Numbered from the stretch's first letter, positions 1 through 7,715 are shown. The stretch: 16,180 nt of DNA from an uncultured Lachnospiraceae bacterium (GCA_946631935.1 CAMPAP010000124.1:1-16180); one strand, 5' to 3'. A program made the numbers and translations. Notes: generated from the sequence alone by a model not told the origin.

Positions 1-441
1 CAGGATATGACGGACGAAGAATGGGATGATGTCATCGGGACCAATCTGAGTTCTTCTTTTTATACCTGCAGGGCAGCGATACCTCTTATGCTGAAAAAAA
101 AGTCCGGACGAATCCTCAACATTTCCTCCGTATGGGGTAATGTTGGAGCAAGCCTTGAGACTGCATATTCCGCATCAAAGGGAGGCATAAATGCTTTCAC
201 AAAAGCTCTTGCAAAGGAACTTGCTCCCAGCGGTATCGCAGTAAATGCACTTGCATGCGGCGTGGTTGATACGGATATGAACCATGCTTTTTCGGATGAT
301 GAAATGGATGCCCTGAAAAACGAGATACCCATGGGAAGGATCACAACCCCCGAAGAAGTGGCAGATCAGGCGCTCCTTGTCATCAAATCCCCCGTGTACA
401 TGACCGGACAGATCATAACCATGGACGGCGGCTGGACATAA
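1..441 (+). CDS. SDR-family reductase, 5'-truncated; probable YmfI-type EF-P 5-aminopentanone reductase
   Basis: This is the C-terminal 146 residues of a classical short-chain dehydrogenase/reductase; the frame is open at base 1, so the N-terminal Rossmann half with the glycine-rich NAD(P) site lies outside the window. Counting from the internal Met at base 7, there is the NLSSSF strand, the catalytic Ser region (NISSVWG, residues 38-44), the catalytic YSASK (Tyr54, Lys58), the IAVNALACG segment, and the family-typical C-terminus GQIITMDGGW. FabG and many other SDRs share this layout. The ISSVWG-x-VGAS-x-E pattern and the TKALAKELAPSG stretch are what I associate with the YmfI clade, which reduces the 5-aminopentanone group on lysine-modified elongation factor P. 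That finer assignment is family knowledge applied by eye; a FabG-like 3-oxoacyl-ACP reductase is the alternative. A strong terminator follows 55 bases downstream, so this is the last gene of its transcript. Confidence 0.8.
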   Translation, partial: QDMTDEEWDDVIGTNLSSSFYTCRAAIPLMLKKKSGRILNISSVWGNVGASLETAYSASKGGINAFTKALAKELAPSGIAVNALACGVVDTDMNHAFSDDEMDALKNEIPMGRITTPEEVADQALLVIKSPVYMTGQIITMDGGWT

Positions 442-496
442 GGTCGCGGCGGATAAAGGTAAAGTGCATCAGGATAAAAGAATAAACATGTATATC

Positions 497-522
497 GCCC
501 CGGAGGATCCGGGGCATTTTTG
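497..522 (+). terminator. Rho-independent terminator after the SDR gene
   Basis: A perfect 7-bp GC stem (GCCCCGG at 497-503 with CCGGGGC at 509-515) with a 5-base loop is followed by ATTTTTGT. It lies 55 bases after the SDR stop and upstream of the next promoter. Confidence 0.9.
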
Positions 523-546
523 TATATTGATTAATATGTATATATA

Positions 547-575
547 TTGTGTTTTAGGCAAAAATAATGTAAAAT
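547..575 (+). promoter_or_regulatory. Probable vegetative promoter for the EAL-HDOD gene
   Basis: TTGTGT at 547-552 and TAAAAT at 570-575 are separated by exactly 17 bases in a very A/T-rich stretch. The -10 differs from TATAAT at one position and the -35 keeps the TTG. The site falls between the preceding terminator and the start at 638, giving a leader of roughly 55 bases. Confidence 0.5.
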
Positions 576-637
576 TGCATAAGGTATAAGTTCAAGTGTT
601 TTCTGCACGGAAAACGTATTCGCAAAGGAGCAGGACT

Positions 638-1876
638 ATGTTAGGAGCTTTGATTCCACTTTTTGATTCAAATACGCAGGTCAAGGCATATTCTATTTTT
701 GCGCAGAAACATAATTCGTATTCCAATCCCAGCATTCTCGGAACGGGATGCTTCGACGGGGCAGGCGTTGTTCCCGGAATTGAGATAGTTTCCAGCATGG
801 GAATGCAGACACTGACTGATGACAAGAATGTATTTGTCGAGATCAGTAATGTTTCCATTTTTTCTGATATCAATGAACAGTTCAGGGAAGCTCATTCCAA
901 ACTGGTCCTTCTTTTTGATTACAATGTAACCCCTACCGACATGTATGTTAACAGGCTTAAGGAACTTAAGTCCTTCGGTTACAAGCTTGCCATCAGAAAG
1001 CTTCAGGTTAAGCAGTTTGAGGAATATAAGAAGATCCTCGGACTTGTTGATTATGTCCTTCTCGATCACAAGAAGATAGATATCACCAAGGCAAAGATTT
1101 ATTTCCAGAAGGTATACCCAAACGTTTCTCTGGTTGCAGTCAATGTCAATACTCAGGAAGACTATGACACCCTTACCGCAGACGGAGGATATGATCTTTA
1201 CGAAGGAAAATTCTTCAGACTTCCCGCGATTAACTCGGATGAAGAAGTAAGCCCCATGAAGGCAACCTACATCGAACTTCTCAACATCGTTAATGATATT
1301 GATTTCGATCTTGATAAGGCGGCTGCTGTAATAGAGCATGATACGGCACTTGTTATCTCGCTTCTTGCAATGGTCAACCGCATGACAGTCAATTCGGGAA
1401 TATCCACTGTCGGACATGCGGCGGCTATGCTTGGACAAAAAGAGCTTAAGCGCTGGATCAATACTGCTGTCACCAAGGAGCTGTGTTCGGACAAGCCCAG
1501 CGAGATCACCAGGATCTCTCTTATCAGGGCAAGATTTGCCGAGATGCTTGCACCCGTTTTTAATCTTAATACCAACTCTTCGGAGCTTTTCCTTATGGGA
1601 CTTTTTTCCGTCATTGATGCCATGCTTGATAAGCCCATGAAGGAAGCCCTTGAGCTTGTGAAGGTATCCAAGGATATCGGAAATGCCCTTATGGACGGAA
1701 CTGGAAAATATGCACCGGTACTGGATTTCATCAATGCATATGAGATGGCTAACTGGTCTGAAGTATCAAGGCAGCTCATTCTTCTTGATCAGTCCGATGA
1801 TACCGTATATGATGCATATACCAATGCACTGAGCTGGTTCAGGGATCTCTTCTATGGCAAGGATTCCAAAAAATGA
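638..1876 (+). CDS. EAL-HDOD (YuxH-type) protein with a degenerate, probably inactive EAL domain
   Basis: The 412-residue product matches the length and layout of YuxH-type proteins: an EAL-like domain (about 5-195) followed by an HDOD domain (about 205-400). The ATG at 638 is chosen over an upstream in-frame GTG at 596 because AAAGGAG lies 7-8 bases ahead of it and the new N-terminus (ALIPLFDSNTQVKAYSIF) fits the usual domain start. In active c-di-GMP phosphodiesterases the stretch after L-K-x-x-G-Y/F carries a DDFG metal motif; here residues 110-121 read LKSFGYKLAIRKL, so the acidic pair is absent, and the EAL signature itself is not visible. A DYVLLDHKKID segment (138-148) corresponds to the family's D-x-K strand. 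The HDOD part shows the ISTVGHAAAMLGQKELKRW helix pair (255-273). Likely role is a c-di-GMP or protein-binding signalling scaffold rather than an enzyme; the ligand is inference. It is monocistronic, flanked by its own promoter and terminator. Confidence 0.85.
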   Translation: MLGALIPLFDSNTQVKAYSIFAQKHNSYSNPSILGTGCFDGAGVVPGIEIVSSMGMQTLTDDKNVFVEISNVSIFSDINEQFREAHSKLVLLFDYNVTPTDMYVNRLKELKSFGYKLAIRKLQVKQFEEYKKILGLVDYVLLDHKKIDITKAKIYFQKVYPNVSLVAVNVNTQEDYDTLTADGGYDLYEGKFFRLPAINSDEEVSPMKATYIELLNIVNDIDFDLDKAAAVIEHDTALVISLLAMVNRMTVNSGISTVGHAAAMLGQKELKRWINTAVTKELCSDKPSEITRISLIRARFAEMLAPVFNLNTNSSELFLMGLFSVIDAMLDKPMKEALELVKVSKDIGNALMDGTGKYAPVLDFINAYEMANWSEVSRQLILLDQSDDTVYDAYTNALSWFRDLFYGKDSKK

Positions 1877-1894
1877 TTTTAACTGAAAGCTGAA

Positions 1895-1925
1895 GCCGCA
1901 CCCGTGCAAGGTGCGGCTTTTTTTT
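1895..1925 (+). terminator. Rho-independent terminator after the EAL-HDOD gene
   Basis: An 8-bp perfect stem (GCCGCACC at 1895-1902 with GGTGCGGC at 1910-1917) with a 7-base loop is followed by eight T residues (1918-1925), 18 bases past the stop codon. Confidence 0.95.
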
Positions 1926-1931
1926 AGAACA

Positions 1932-1980
1932 GCCTGTGGCCCGGGAACAGCCGGCCGGCTCTTGGCGAAGGGCAGCAGGC
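1932..1980 (+). repeat. GC-rich imperfect palindrome in the leader of the TPR-DUF4037-DUF4125 gene
   Basis: Nested complementary arms are visible: GCCTG (1932-1936) with CAGGC (1976-1980), then GCCC (1939-1942) with GGGC (1970-1973), with a 2x2 mismatch between them. The apex contains a perfect 12-base palindrome, AGCCGGCCGGCT (1949-1960). The segment is far more GC-rich than the other intergenic DNA here. It sits directly between the preceding terminator and the ribosome binding site at about 2000, and there is no T-tract after it, so it is not a terminator. Nature unknown: a structured leader or a REP-like palindrome are both possible. Confidence 0.5.
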
Positions 1981-2008
1981 GTGAAGGATGCGTAACAAAA
2001 GGTGAGAT

Positions 2009-4447
2009 ATGGATATAGAACAGATTCTTGAGATAGTGGACAATCTTTATGAGAAGGGAGAACCTGCGAAAGCGGAAGAGGTTCTTCTTAACTGTGCTTC
2101 TGCAGCGGTTGAAGAAGGAGATGATCATCTTCTTTTACAGCTTCTGAATGAACTGATAGGACATTACCGCGAGACGGGCAGATGGGAGAATGCATTTGAG
2201 ATCGCGGACAAAGCCATCGCCGTTGCATCCCATATTTTTCCGGTGGAATCAGTTCCCTACGCCACTACGCTTTTGAACGCAGCGTCGATGTACAGGGCTG
2301 CGGGAAAGCTTGATGAATCAAGGAGACTTTACCGTGATGTGGAGCAGGTCTATGCAGCGATTCTTAAGCCCGATGACATGCTCTATGCTTCTTTATACAA
2401 TAATGAAGCTCTGCTTTATCAGGAGGAAGGGAAGTTTGCCCAGGCGAAAGCTCTGCTGATCAAGGCTCTTGATATTGACCGTGCCAACGGAAAAGAATAT
2501 GAGGAAGCTGTTTCCCTGGCTAATATTGCTGCAACAATGATCCAGACCGGTGAGATGGAGGATGCGCTTAAGACGGCTGAAAGCTCCGTTGCACTTTTTG
2601 AAAGTCTCGGTGTCAGGGACCAGCATCTTTGTGCGGCATTTTCCGCAATGGGCAGCTATTATTACATATCCGGAAAATTCGATGCTGCGGCAACATGTTT
2701 TAAACAGGGCATGGAGATAATGGAATCCGTTCTGGGGAAAAACAGTTACTACGAAAGACTTCATGATAACTACGAAGCCTGCATGGCAGCAATTAGCAGA
2801 GGAAAAATGGAGAAAGATCAGAAAGATACAGATTCTGCGGGAGGCGGCCCGATTTCAGTAAATGAAAGAAAAAATCCCGAAGGAAAGAAGACTGTGGTCC
2901 CGGACAATGATGGAGAGGGCTTAAAAAGCAATGTAAATGAAAATGACAGCGATTCCGGAAAAACAGTGACCGGCCTTTCAGTATGCAAAGAATTCTATGA
3001 GCGCTATGTGGCTCCCATGATAGAAGCAAAATTCCCGGAATATGCATCTAAGATCGCGGCAGGTCTTTCGGGAGAAGGCTCCGATGCCTTCGGATTTGAT
3101 GATGAGTATTCAAGAGATCATGACTGGGGACCTTCCGTTGTTCTCTGGATCACTGAGGAGACTGACAAGGAGATCGGAGATGCCCTGAGGAAAGAATATG
3201 ACAGCCTTCCTGCTGAGATAAACGGCATAAAAAGAGCTCCGTATGTTCAGGGCAGGTCAAGACGCGGAGTCCGGGTGATACCGGAGTTTTTTGAGAGACT
3301 GACAGGTGCGTCAAAATATGAAGATATAGACTGGAAGAATACGGACTCTTCCCATCTTGCCGCCGCCGTTAACGGTGAGATCTGGAGAGATGATGAAGGA
3401 ATAGTTACGTCTTACAGGGAAAAACTCAAAAAAGGTTATCCGGAGGACGTCCTGTATCTTCATCTTGCTGAAAGCTGTGCCAGATTTTCCAGGGAAGGCC
3501 AGTATAATGCGGGAAGAGTCTTAAAAAGAGGGGATGAGCTTACATCGGGCATCTTTATCCATGATGCCGCACGTGAAGCCATGAAACTTTTTTACCTGAT
3601 GAACGGAATGTATTGCCCTCACGACAAGTGGCTCAGAAAAGGACTTGAAGGCATCGAGGGCGGCGCAGAACTTGATGCACTTATTCTTTCAATGATAAAA
3701 GATCATACGAAGGCTGAAGACGTGGGAGCCTTTCTTGCCATGCAGCTTTACAGAAGGGATTTTATCAGCGATATCGATCCGTATCTTGACCATCAGACAG
3801 AGGAGCTCCTCAAAAAGTCTGCCTTTAGCAGGATGAGCATAGAAGACCTGGCAATGAAGATTGCAAAGGACGAGTTCGAAGCGTTTGACAAAGTTGAGAA
3901 CGAAGGCGGGAGAGCGTCCTGTCAGGATGACTGGCCCACGTTCAACATAATGCGAAGAAGCCAGTATCTTACCTGGAACAAGGTGATGCTTCTTCAGTAT
4001 CTGTATGATTTTGAAAGAGAGATGAGACTCGGACATAATCTCATTACCGAAAAATACGGCCGCATGATGGAATCCACGGCTCCGGAAAAATATGAAGAGA
4101 TCAAGGATAATTTCCCGGCTCTTTCGGATGAGAAAAAAATGATCATAGACCGCATAGCCGGGATCCAGGTTGCATGGATGGAAGAGTTTGCGGAAAAGTA
4201 TCCCGTAATGGCCGGAAGAGCGCGTTCCATACACACATATGACGACACACCTTATAACACTTCATATGAGACATATCTTCGCGGTGAGCTGGGGACATAT
4301 TCCGACAAGATGCTTGAACTCTATGCAAGATTTATCGTAGAGCTTTCCGGCAGCGGTAAAAACCTTGCCTACGAGACAATGCTTAATTCCGCAAAGCTTT
4401 ACGGCTTTGAATCCGTTGAAAAGGCGGAGAGTTTTTTTGCTAAATGA
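2009..4447 (+). CDS. TPR repeat protein fused to DUF4037-like (nucleotidyltransferase-type) and DUF4125-like domains
   Basis: This 812-residue protein has three parts. Residues about 1-260 are helical TPR repeats (for example WENAFEIADKAIAVA and GKLDESRRLYRDVEQVYAAIL). Residues about 262-322 are a charged, low-complexity linker. From about 324 comes a DUF4037-like domain with GEGSDAFGFDDEYSRDHDWGP; Gly357-Ser358 followed by Asp370-x-Asp372 resembles the GS...DxD arrangement of polymerase-beta-type nucleotidyltransferases, and VVLWITEE follows. Residues about 610-812 match my memory of DUF4125: CQDDWPTFNIMRRSQYLTW, then NLITEKYGRMMESTAPEKY, QVAWMEEFAEKYP and TSYETYLRGELGTYS. The ATG at 2009 has an AGGTGAG-type site just upstream. 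No signal peptide or TM segment is evident, so it is probably cytoplasmic. Substrate and function are unknown; nucleotide transfer is inferred only from the motif. No convincing promoter was found in the 83-base gap, so transcription may come from read-through or a promoter I cannot see. Confidence 0.8.
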   Translation: MDIEQILEIVDNLYEKGEPAKAEEVLLNCASAAVEEGDDHLLLQLLNELIGHYRETGRWENAFEIADKAIAVASHIFPVESVPYATTLLNAASMYRAAGKLDESRRLYRDVEQVYAAILKPDDMLYASLYNNEALLYQEEGKFAQAKALLIKALDIDRANGKEYEEAVSLANIAATMIQTGEMEDALKTAESSVALFESLGVRDQHLCAAFSAMGSYYYISGKFDAAATCFKQGMEIMESVLGKNSYYERLHDNYEACMAAISRGKMEKDQKDTDSAGGGPISVNERKNPEGKKTVVPDNDGEGLKSNVNENDSDSGKTVTGLSVCKEFYERYVAPMIEAKFPEYASKIAAGLSGEGSDAFGFDDEYSRDHDWGPSVVLWITEETDKEIGDALRKEYDSLPAEINGIKRAPYVQGRSRRGVRVIPEFFERLTGASKYEDIDWKNTDSSHLAAAVNGEIWRDDEGIVTSYREKLKKGYPEDVLYLHLAESCARFSREGQYNAGRVLKRGDELTSGIFIHDAAREAMKLFYLMNGMYCPHDKWLRKGLEGIEGGAELDALILSMIKDHTKAEDVGAFLAMQLYRRDFISDIDPYLDHQTEELLKKSAFSRMSIEDLAMKIAKDEFEAFDKVENEGGRASCQDDWPTFNIMRRSQYLTWNKVMLLQYLYDFEREMRLGHNLITEKYGRMMESTAPEKYEEIKDNFPALSDEKKMIIDRIAGIQVAWMEEFAEKYPVMAGRARSIHTYDDTPYNTSYETYLRGELGTYSDKMLELYARFIVELSGSGKNLAYETMLNSAKLYGFESVEKAESFFAK

Positions 4448-4472
4448 TACATAGGTATGCGTTTTAGCTTGT

Positions 4473-5513
4473 TTAGCTTAATATTGCCTTCGCTTTCTCT
4501 TCAGCCTCTTGTCTTGTGAGTGAAGGATCAATTTTCATATAATTCAAGGTAACCCTTTCCAAGGTAGAGTTTTTTTCATTCAAAACTCCCTGCTGAATGC
4601 CCTGTTGAATGCCCTGCTGAATCCCTTTTTCTATTCCTTTTTTCTCTATAGCCTCTGCGTAATTGCACATTTCTTTCGTTTCCTCCTGTATCTCTTTAGT
4701 GACCTTCAATCCGTAGTTATTCTTTAAGAGAGTGACTTTGTCAACTCCGTTAATACGTTCATCAAACAAATCTGTCAGCATTCGAATCAAGTCGCTTTCG
4801 GTGTTTTGGTGATCGTGTTTTTTGCTTAAGTTGATTAATACTGCTGATAGTATATCATATCTTGGCGTATCATCATTATTACCGATCAAAAAATCCCTGT
4901 TAAGAAAATATCTTTCTATGGAATTTGCCCGCTTTTGAGCAGTTTCAGTACAGAGCCATATAGAATAAACCTTTTTGATGTTTCCGTATTTTACAGGGTC
5001 GTCAGAATCAGTTGTAAATTCTACACCTTGTTGTGCTGAGATCATTCTGCAGCAATAGAATAACGCTCTGACAGGAATGTCGTATCCCGGTGATTCGTCA
5101 TTTTGCGCTTCGAGATTTAGCAGTATCTTAATGGTTTTGTCTGTTGCACCATCTGGAATGCGCATATATGTCCTTATGTCATATTTATCCAGGCCTTCAT
5201 CGTTCAAGAACGACTCCGTACTAAGACCGTCAATTCGCTCTCCTGCATTTGTCAGACCTCCGTCGATATACACCTTGCTAATTAGAACGTCACCTTCGAT
5301 ACATTGTTCGATTTCAGAAAGACTCATGCCAAGGCATTCCGAAACTGTTTCTTTGATGATCATTGCAAGCAATGGTTTATATGCCAGTATTTTTTTGACT
5401 GTCTGATCCAGCTTTATTCGGTATTGATCAGATGAGATAAGTTCTTTTCCCAGTCCTGTCAATGTTGTTGCACTGGCGTCTATGTTTGCGTTAGTTTGAT
5501 TCTTTTCTGCCAT
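4473..5513 (-). CDS. Rpn-family PD-(D/E)XK nuclease / transposase-like protein
   Basis: The 346-residue product has the usual form of Rpn recombination-promoting nucleases (the PD-(D/E)XK 'transposase' families common in Lachnospiraceae). An N-terminal helical part (KLDQTVKKILAYKPLLAMIIKETV) is followed by the core: GLDKYDIR with Asp112, the ILLNLEAQND strand with Glu135-x-Gln137 as the E-x-Q/K catalytic pair, then GYDIPVRALFYCCRMIS, which is strongly characteristic. The tail carries KKGIEKGIQQGIQQGIQQG (about 291-309), the low-complexity G-x-Q-Q repeat typical of the family. Such proteins cut DNA and promote RecA-independent recombination; substrate here is unknown. The ATG at 5513 has AGAGGT upstream on the minus strand. 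The gene converges on its left neighbour with only 25 bases between stops and no visible terminator. Its base composition looks more A/T-rich than its neighbours, in keeping with transfer, but I could not compute this. Confidence 0.88.
   Translation of the reverse strand: MAEKNQTNANIDASATTLTGLGKELISSDQYRIKLDQTVKKILAYKPLLAMIIKETVSECLGMSLSEIEQCIEGDVLISKVYIDGGLTNAGERIDGLSTESFLNDEGLDKYDIRTYMRIPDGATDKTIKILLNLEAQNDESPGYDIPVRALFYCCRMISAQQGVEFTTDSDDPVKYGNIKKVYSIWLCTETAQKRANSIERYFLNRDFLIGNNDDTPRYDILSAVLINLSKKHDHQNTESDLIRMLTDLFDERINGVDKVTLLKNNYGLKVTKEIQEETKEMCNYAEAIEKKGIEKGIQQGIQQGIQQGVLNEKNSTLERVTLNYMKIDPSLTRQEAEEKAKAILS
4588..4623 (-). repeat. Three tandem 12-bp repeats inside the Rpn gene
   Basis: On the plus strand the unit CCCTGYTGAATS occurs three times head to tail (4588-4599, 4600-4611, 4612-4623), with one T/C and one G/C difference. 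Two further decayed units with a CCTTTTT start follow to about 4647. Each unit encodes the four-residue G-I-Q-Q repeat, so copy-number change by slippage would keep the frame. Confidence 0.85.
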
Positions 5514-5671
5514 TTTATTACCTCTTGATTATTGTGGGGTTTCATTTTATTTCTCAAGTTAAGTCTATGTTTTGAAATGGAGGAAAACCATTGGGATTTG
5601 TAATACTTTTTCACGATCTGTAATTAAACTGTGGCTGATTATTGTGTTTGGGTGGATGAGATGTTCCCATC

Positions 5672-5700
5672 TTGTTCCAAAGTCCTCGTAACGTTATAAT
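5672..5700 (+). promoter_or_regulatory. Promoter for the zinc-ribbon surface protein
   Basis: TTGTTC at 5672-5677, a 17-base spacer, and a perfect TATAAT at 5695-5700 lie 60 bases upstream of the start codon at 5760. The predicted transcription start is near 5707. Confidence 0.65.
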
Positions 5701-5722
5701 CAAAAGGTAATTGAGGAATAAT

Positions 5723-5738
5723 TACATTTCAAAATGTA
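5723..5738. promoter_or_regulatory. 16-base inverted repeat between promoter and start codon; candidate operator
   Basis: TACATTT (5723-5729) and AAATGTA (5732-5738) form a perfect 7-bp inverted repeat around CA. It lies about 16-31 bases downstream of the predicted transcription start and just before the GGGGGAG ribosome binding site (about 5748-5754). A repressor site or a weak mRNA hairpin masking the RBS are both possible. Confidence 0.4.
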
Positions 5739-5759
5739 GTTATTTTTGGGGGAGAAAAA

Positions 5760-7715
5760 ATGTTTTGTAAAAAATGTGGAAATCAGGTAGGAGAAGGTGA
5801 ATTCTTCTGCAGAAAATGCGGATTTGACTTAAGACAGCAGATGCCTGAAGGTCAGGCACAACCCGGCCAGACACCCTGCAATCAGGGTTATGCAGGCCAA
5901 GGCTATGCTAATCCTGCACCCGGCCAGGCAGCACCTGACGGTGCAAAAAAGAGTAAGCTTCCTTTGATCCTCGGTCTGTCTGCTGCCCTGATAGTCCTTG
6001 TTGTCGTGGTAGGAATCCTGCTTTCGGGTTCAGGTTCATCGGAAAAGAAAATACAGTCCAAACTGGAAAAAGGTAACGAGCTTTTATCCGATAAAGATTA
6101 CGCAGGATCGGTTGAATGCTTTGAGGCTGTACTCGAATCAGATCCTGAAAATGTTGATGCATATATGGGTCTTGCCGAGGCATACGCTGAACTTGAAGAC
6201 CCGGAGGGCCTGATTGGTGTTTACACAAGAGCTTCGGATAATCTTTCGGAATCCGATCTTAAAAGTGTCAGAAAAGCGGTATCACGCTCTCTTTGCGACA
6301 TGCTCGAAGAAGCTTTAGGTGATGGTGATAAAAAGAGAGCCAGGGAAGTATACGCTATGCTTCTTGCTGTAGATCAGAGTGCTTCACTTGAATATGCTGG
6401 TGATGTGCTCCCTGAAGGTGGGGCCGAAGCAGAACCTCAGACCACTGAACCGGACGAGCCCACAGAGCCTGCAGAGCCGGGTGAAAGCAGCGAAGCGGAA
6501 AGATACGAAGAGTTTATTTCCGATACCTGCGGAGATACTGCGATCGAGGCATATGCAGATTATTTTGAAAGAAACTACGGATATAAAAACGGCGGTACCT
6601 GCTATTGCATTTATCTGAATAACGACAAGATTCCCGAACTCATAGTTGATTCCGGAGACGCCGCAGGTGGAGCAATGATCTTCACATACGGTCCCGAGGG
6701 TGTTTCCGAGCATTTCCTTGCGAGAGGAGAATTCCTCTATTGGGAAAAGACCAATCTCATCGACAATTATTACGGCCATATGGGTTATTACGGCGATGAG
6801 ATATTCCAGATAACAAACGGATACTTTGAAAACATTGCTGGAGGAACTTATTCCATCAAAGAAGAATATATGTATGATTCCGACTGGGATGATGATTATA
6901 AATGGGATTGTGAATGGATGGGAGATTCTGTTTCCATGACAGAATATACCAAAAAGAAAAACAGCTTCATCCCCTCCGATGACGGTCAGTGGAATAATTC
7001 TTTCGATATCGGAATAGCCATATACGATTCCTACTCCTTCATGCAGGCATATTATGATCTTCAGATCAGATGGGGTGAAGCTGAATACTGGGATTACTAC
7101 GGAGGAATTGAAAAACCTAATATCTACATCTACCCGGATCTTTCCTCTCAGGAATCCGTAATGCTTAACGGACACCGTGTTGTTGAAACAAAAGCACTTC
7201 TTACCATAAACGGTGGTCAGCTGACTGCATCATGGCCCGAGCCTGTTGCAGATGGTAATGAGTATAACTGGCATGTATATGCATCCGCAGACGGAACCCT
7301 TTATGATGAAAGAGGAAATGAGTATTCATATCTTTTTTGGGAAGGCAATTCCGACTGGACTCCGGATTTCAGTAAGGGCTTTTGTGTGAAGGGAGAAGAT
7401 ACCGCAGAGTTTTTGAGAAAGACTCTTAGGGAGATGGGCCTTACTCCCAAAGAGTACAATGAATTCATCGTATACTGGGCACCCAGGATGGAGGGAAATG
7501 CATATAATCTCATCTCATTCCAGGGAGATGTATATGACACTGCCTGCCCTCTTAATGTGACCGATGCAAGCGGAAAAACACCCGATAACATGCTCAGGGT
7601 AATGATGGCATGGAAATCTCTTGATAAAAAGGTAGGCATTGCTCCCCAGACCTTTAAACCATTCACAAGGGACGGATTCACCGTTGTCGAATGGGGCGGA
7701 AGGGAATGTAAATAA
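5760..7715 (+). CDS. Zinc-ribbon, single-TM, TPR surface protein with conserved C-terminal domain of unknown function
   Basis: The 651-residue protein starts with a zinc ribbon: Cys3, Cys6, Cys17 and Cys20 in a C-x2-C-x10-C-x2-C pattern. A Gln/Gly/Pro-rich linker (about 28-62) leads to one hydrophobic segment at 67-88 after KKSK, so the ribbon is probably cytoplasmic and the rest outside. TPR-like helices occupy about 95-215 (KLEKGNELLSDKDYAGSVECFEAVLESDPENVDAYMGLAEAYAEL), followed by an acidic Pro/Glu/Thr spacer (about 222-245). A segment reading CYCIYLNNDKIPELIVDSG resembles repeat-like domains seen in other Lachnospiraceae surface proteins. The last 200 residues (from KPNIYIYPDL, about 452) carry LFWEGN, DFSKGFCVKGEDTAEFL, NEFIVYWAPRMEGNAYNLISFQ, NMLRVMMAWKSLD and GFTVVEWGG. 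I recognise this as a domain that recurs in gut anaerobes without an assigned function that I can name. ATG at 5760 follows GGGGGAG. Monocistronic; no strong terminator follows. Confidence 0.75.
   Translation: MFCKKCGNQVGEGEFFCRKCGFDLRQQMPEGQAQPGQTPCNQGYAGQGYANPAPGQAAPDGAKKSKLPLILGLSAALIVLVVVVGILLSGSGSSEKKIQSKLEKGNELLSDKDYAGSVECFEAVLESDPENVDAYMGLAEAYAELEDPEGLIGVYTRASDNLSESDLKSVRKAVSRSLCDMLEEALGDGDKKRAREVYAMLLAVDQSASLEYAGDVLPEGGAEAEPQTTEPDEPTEPAEPGESSEAERYEEFISDTCGDTAIEAYADYFERNYGYKNGGTCYCIYLNNDKIPELIVDSGDAAGGAMIFTYGPEGVSEHFLARGEFLYWEKTNLIDNYYGHMGYYGDEIFQITNGYFENIAGGTYSIKEEYMYDSDWDDDYKWDCEWMGDSVSMTEYTKKKNSFIPSDDGQWNNSFDIGIAIYDSYSFMQAYYDLQIRWGEAEYWDYYGGIEKPNIYIYPDLSSQESVMLNGHRVVETKALLTINGGQLTASWPEPVADGNEYNWHVYASADGTLYDERGNEYSYLFWEGNSDWTPDFSKGFCVKGEDTAEFLRKTLREMGLTPKEYNEFIVYWAPRMEGNAYNLISFQGDVYDTACPLNVTDASGKTPDNMLRVMMAWKSLDKKVGIAPQTFKPFTRDGFTVVEWGGRECK

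Noticed and set aside
596..637. GTG start adding 14 residues to the EAL-HDOD protein
   Set aside because: No ribosome binding site in front of it, whereas ATG 638 has AAAGGAG at good spacing and gives the family-typical N-terminus.
668..1438. Long minus-strand open frame (256 codons) opposite the EAL-HDOD gene
   Set aside because: It lies antisense to a well-supported gene, has no plausible ribosome binding site, and its translation lacks domain features. It is explained by codon bias on the other strand.
6384..7175. 263-codon minus-strand open frame opposite the zinc-ribbon protein
   Set aside because: Shadow of a conserved coding frame; its hydrophobic translation comes from the acidic and aromatic codons on the real strand.
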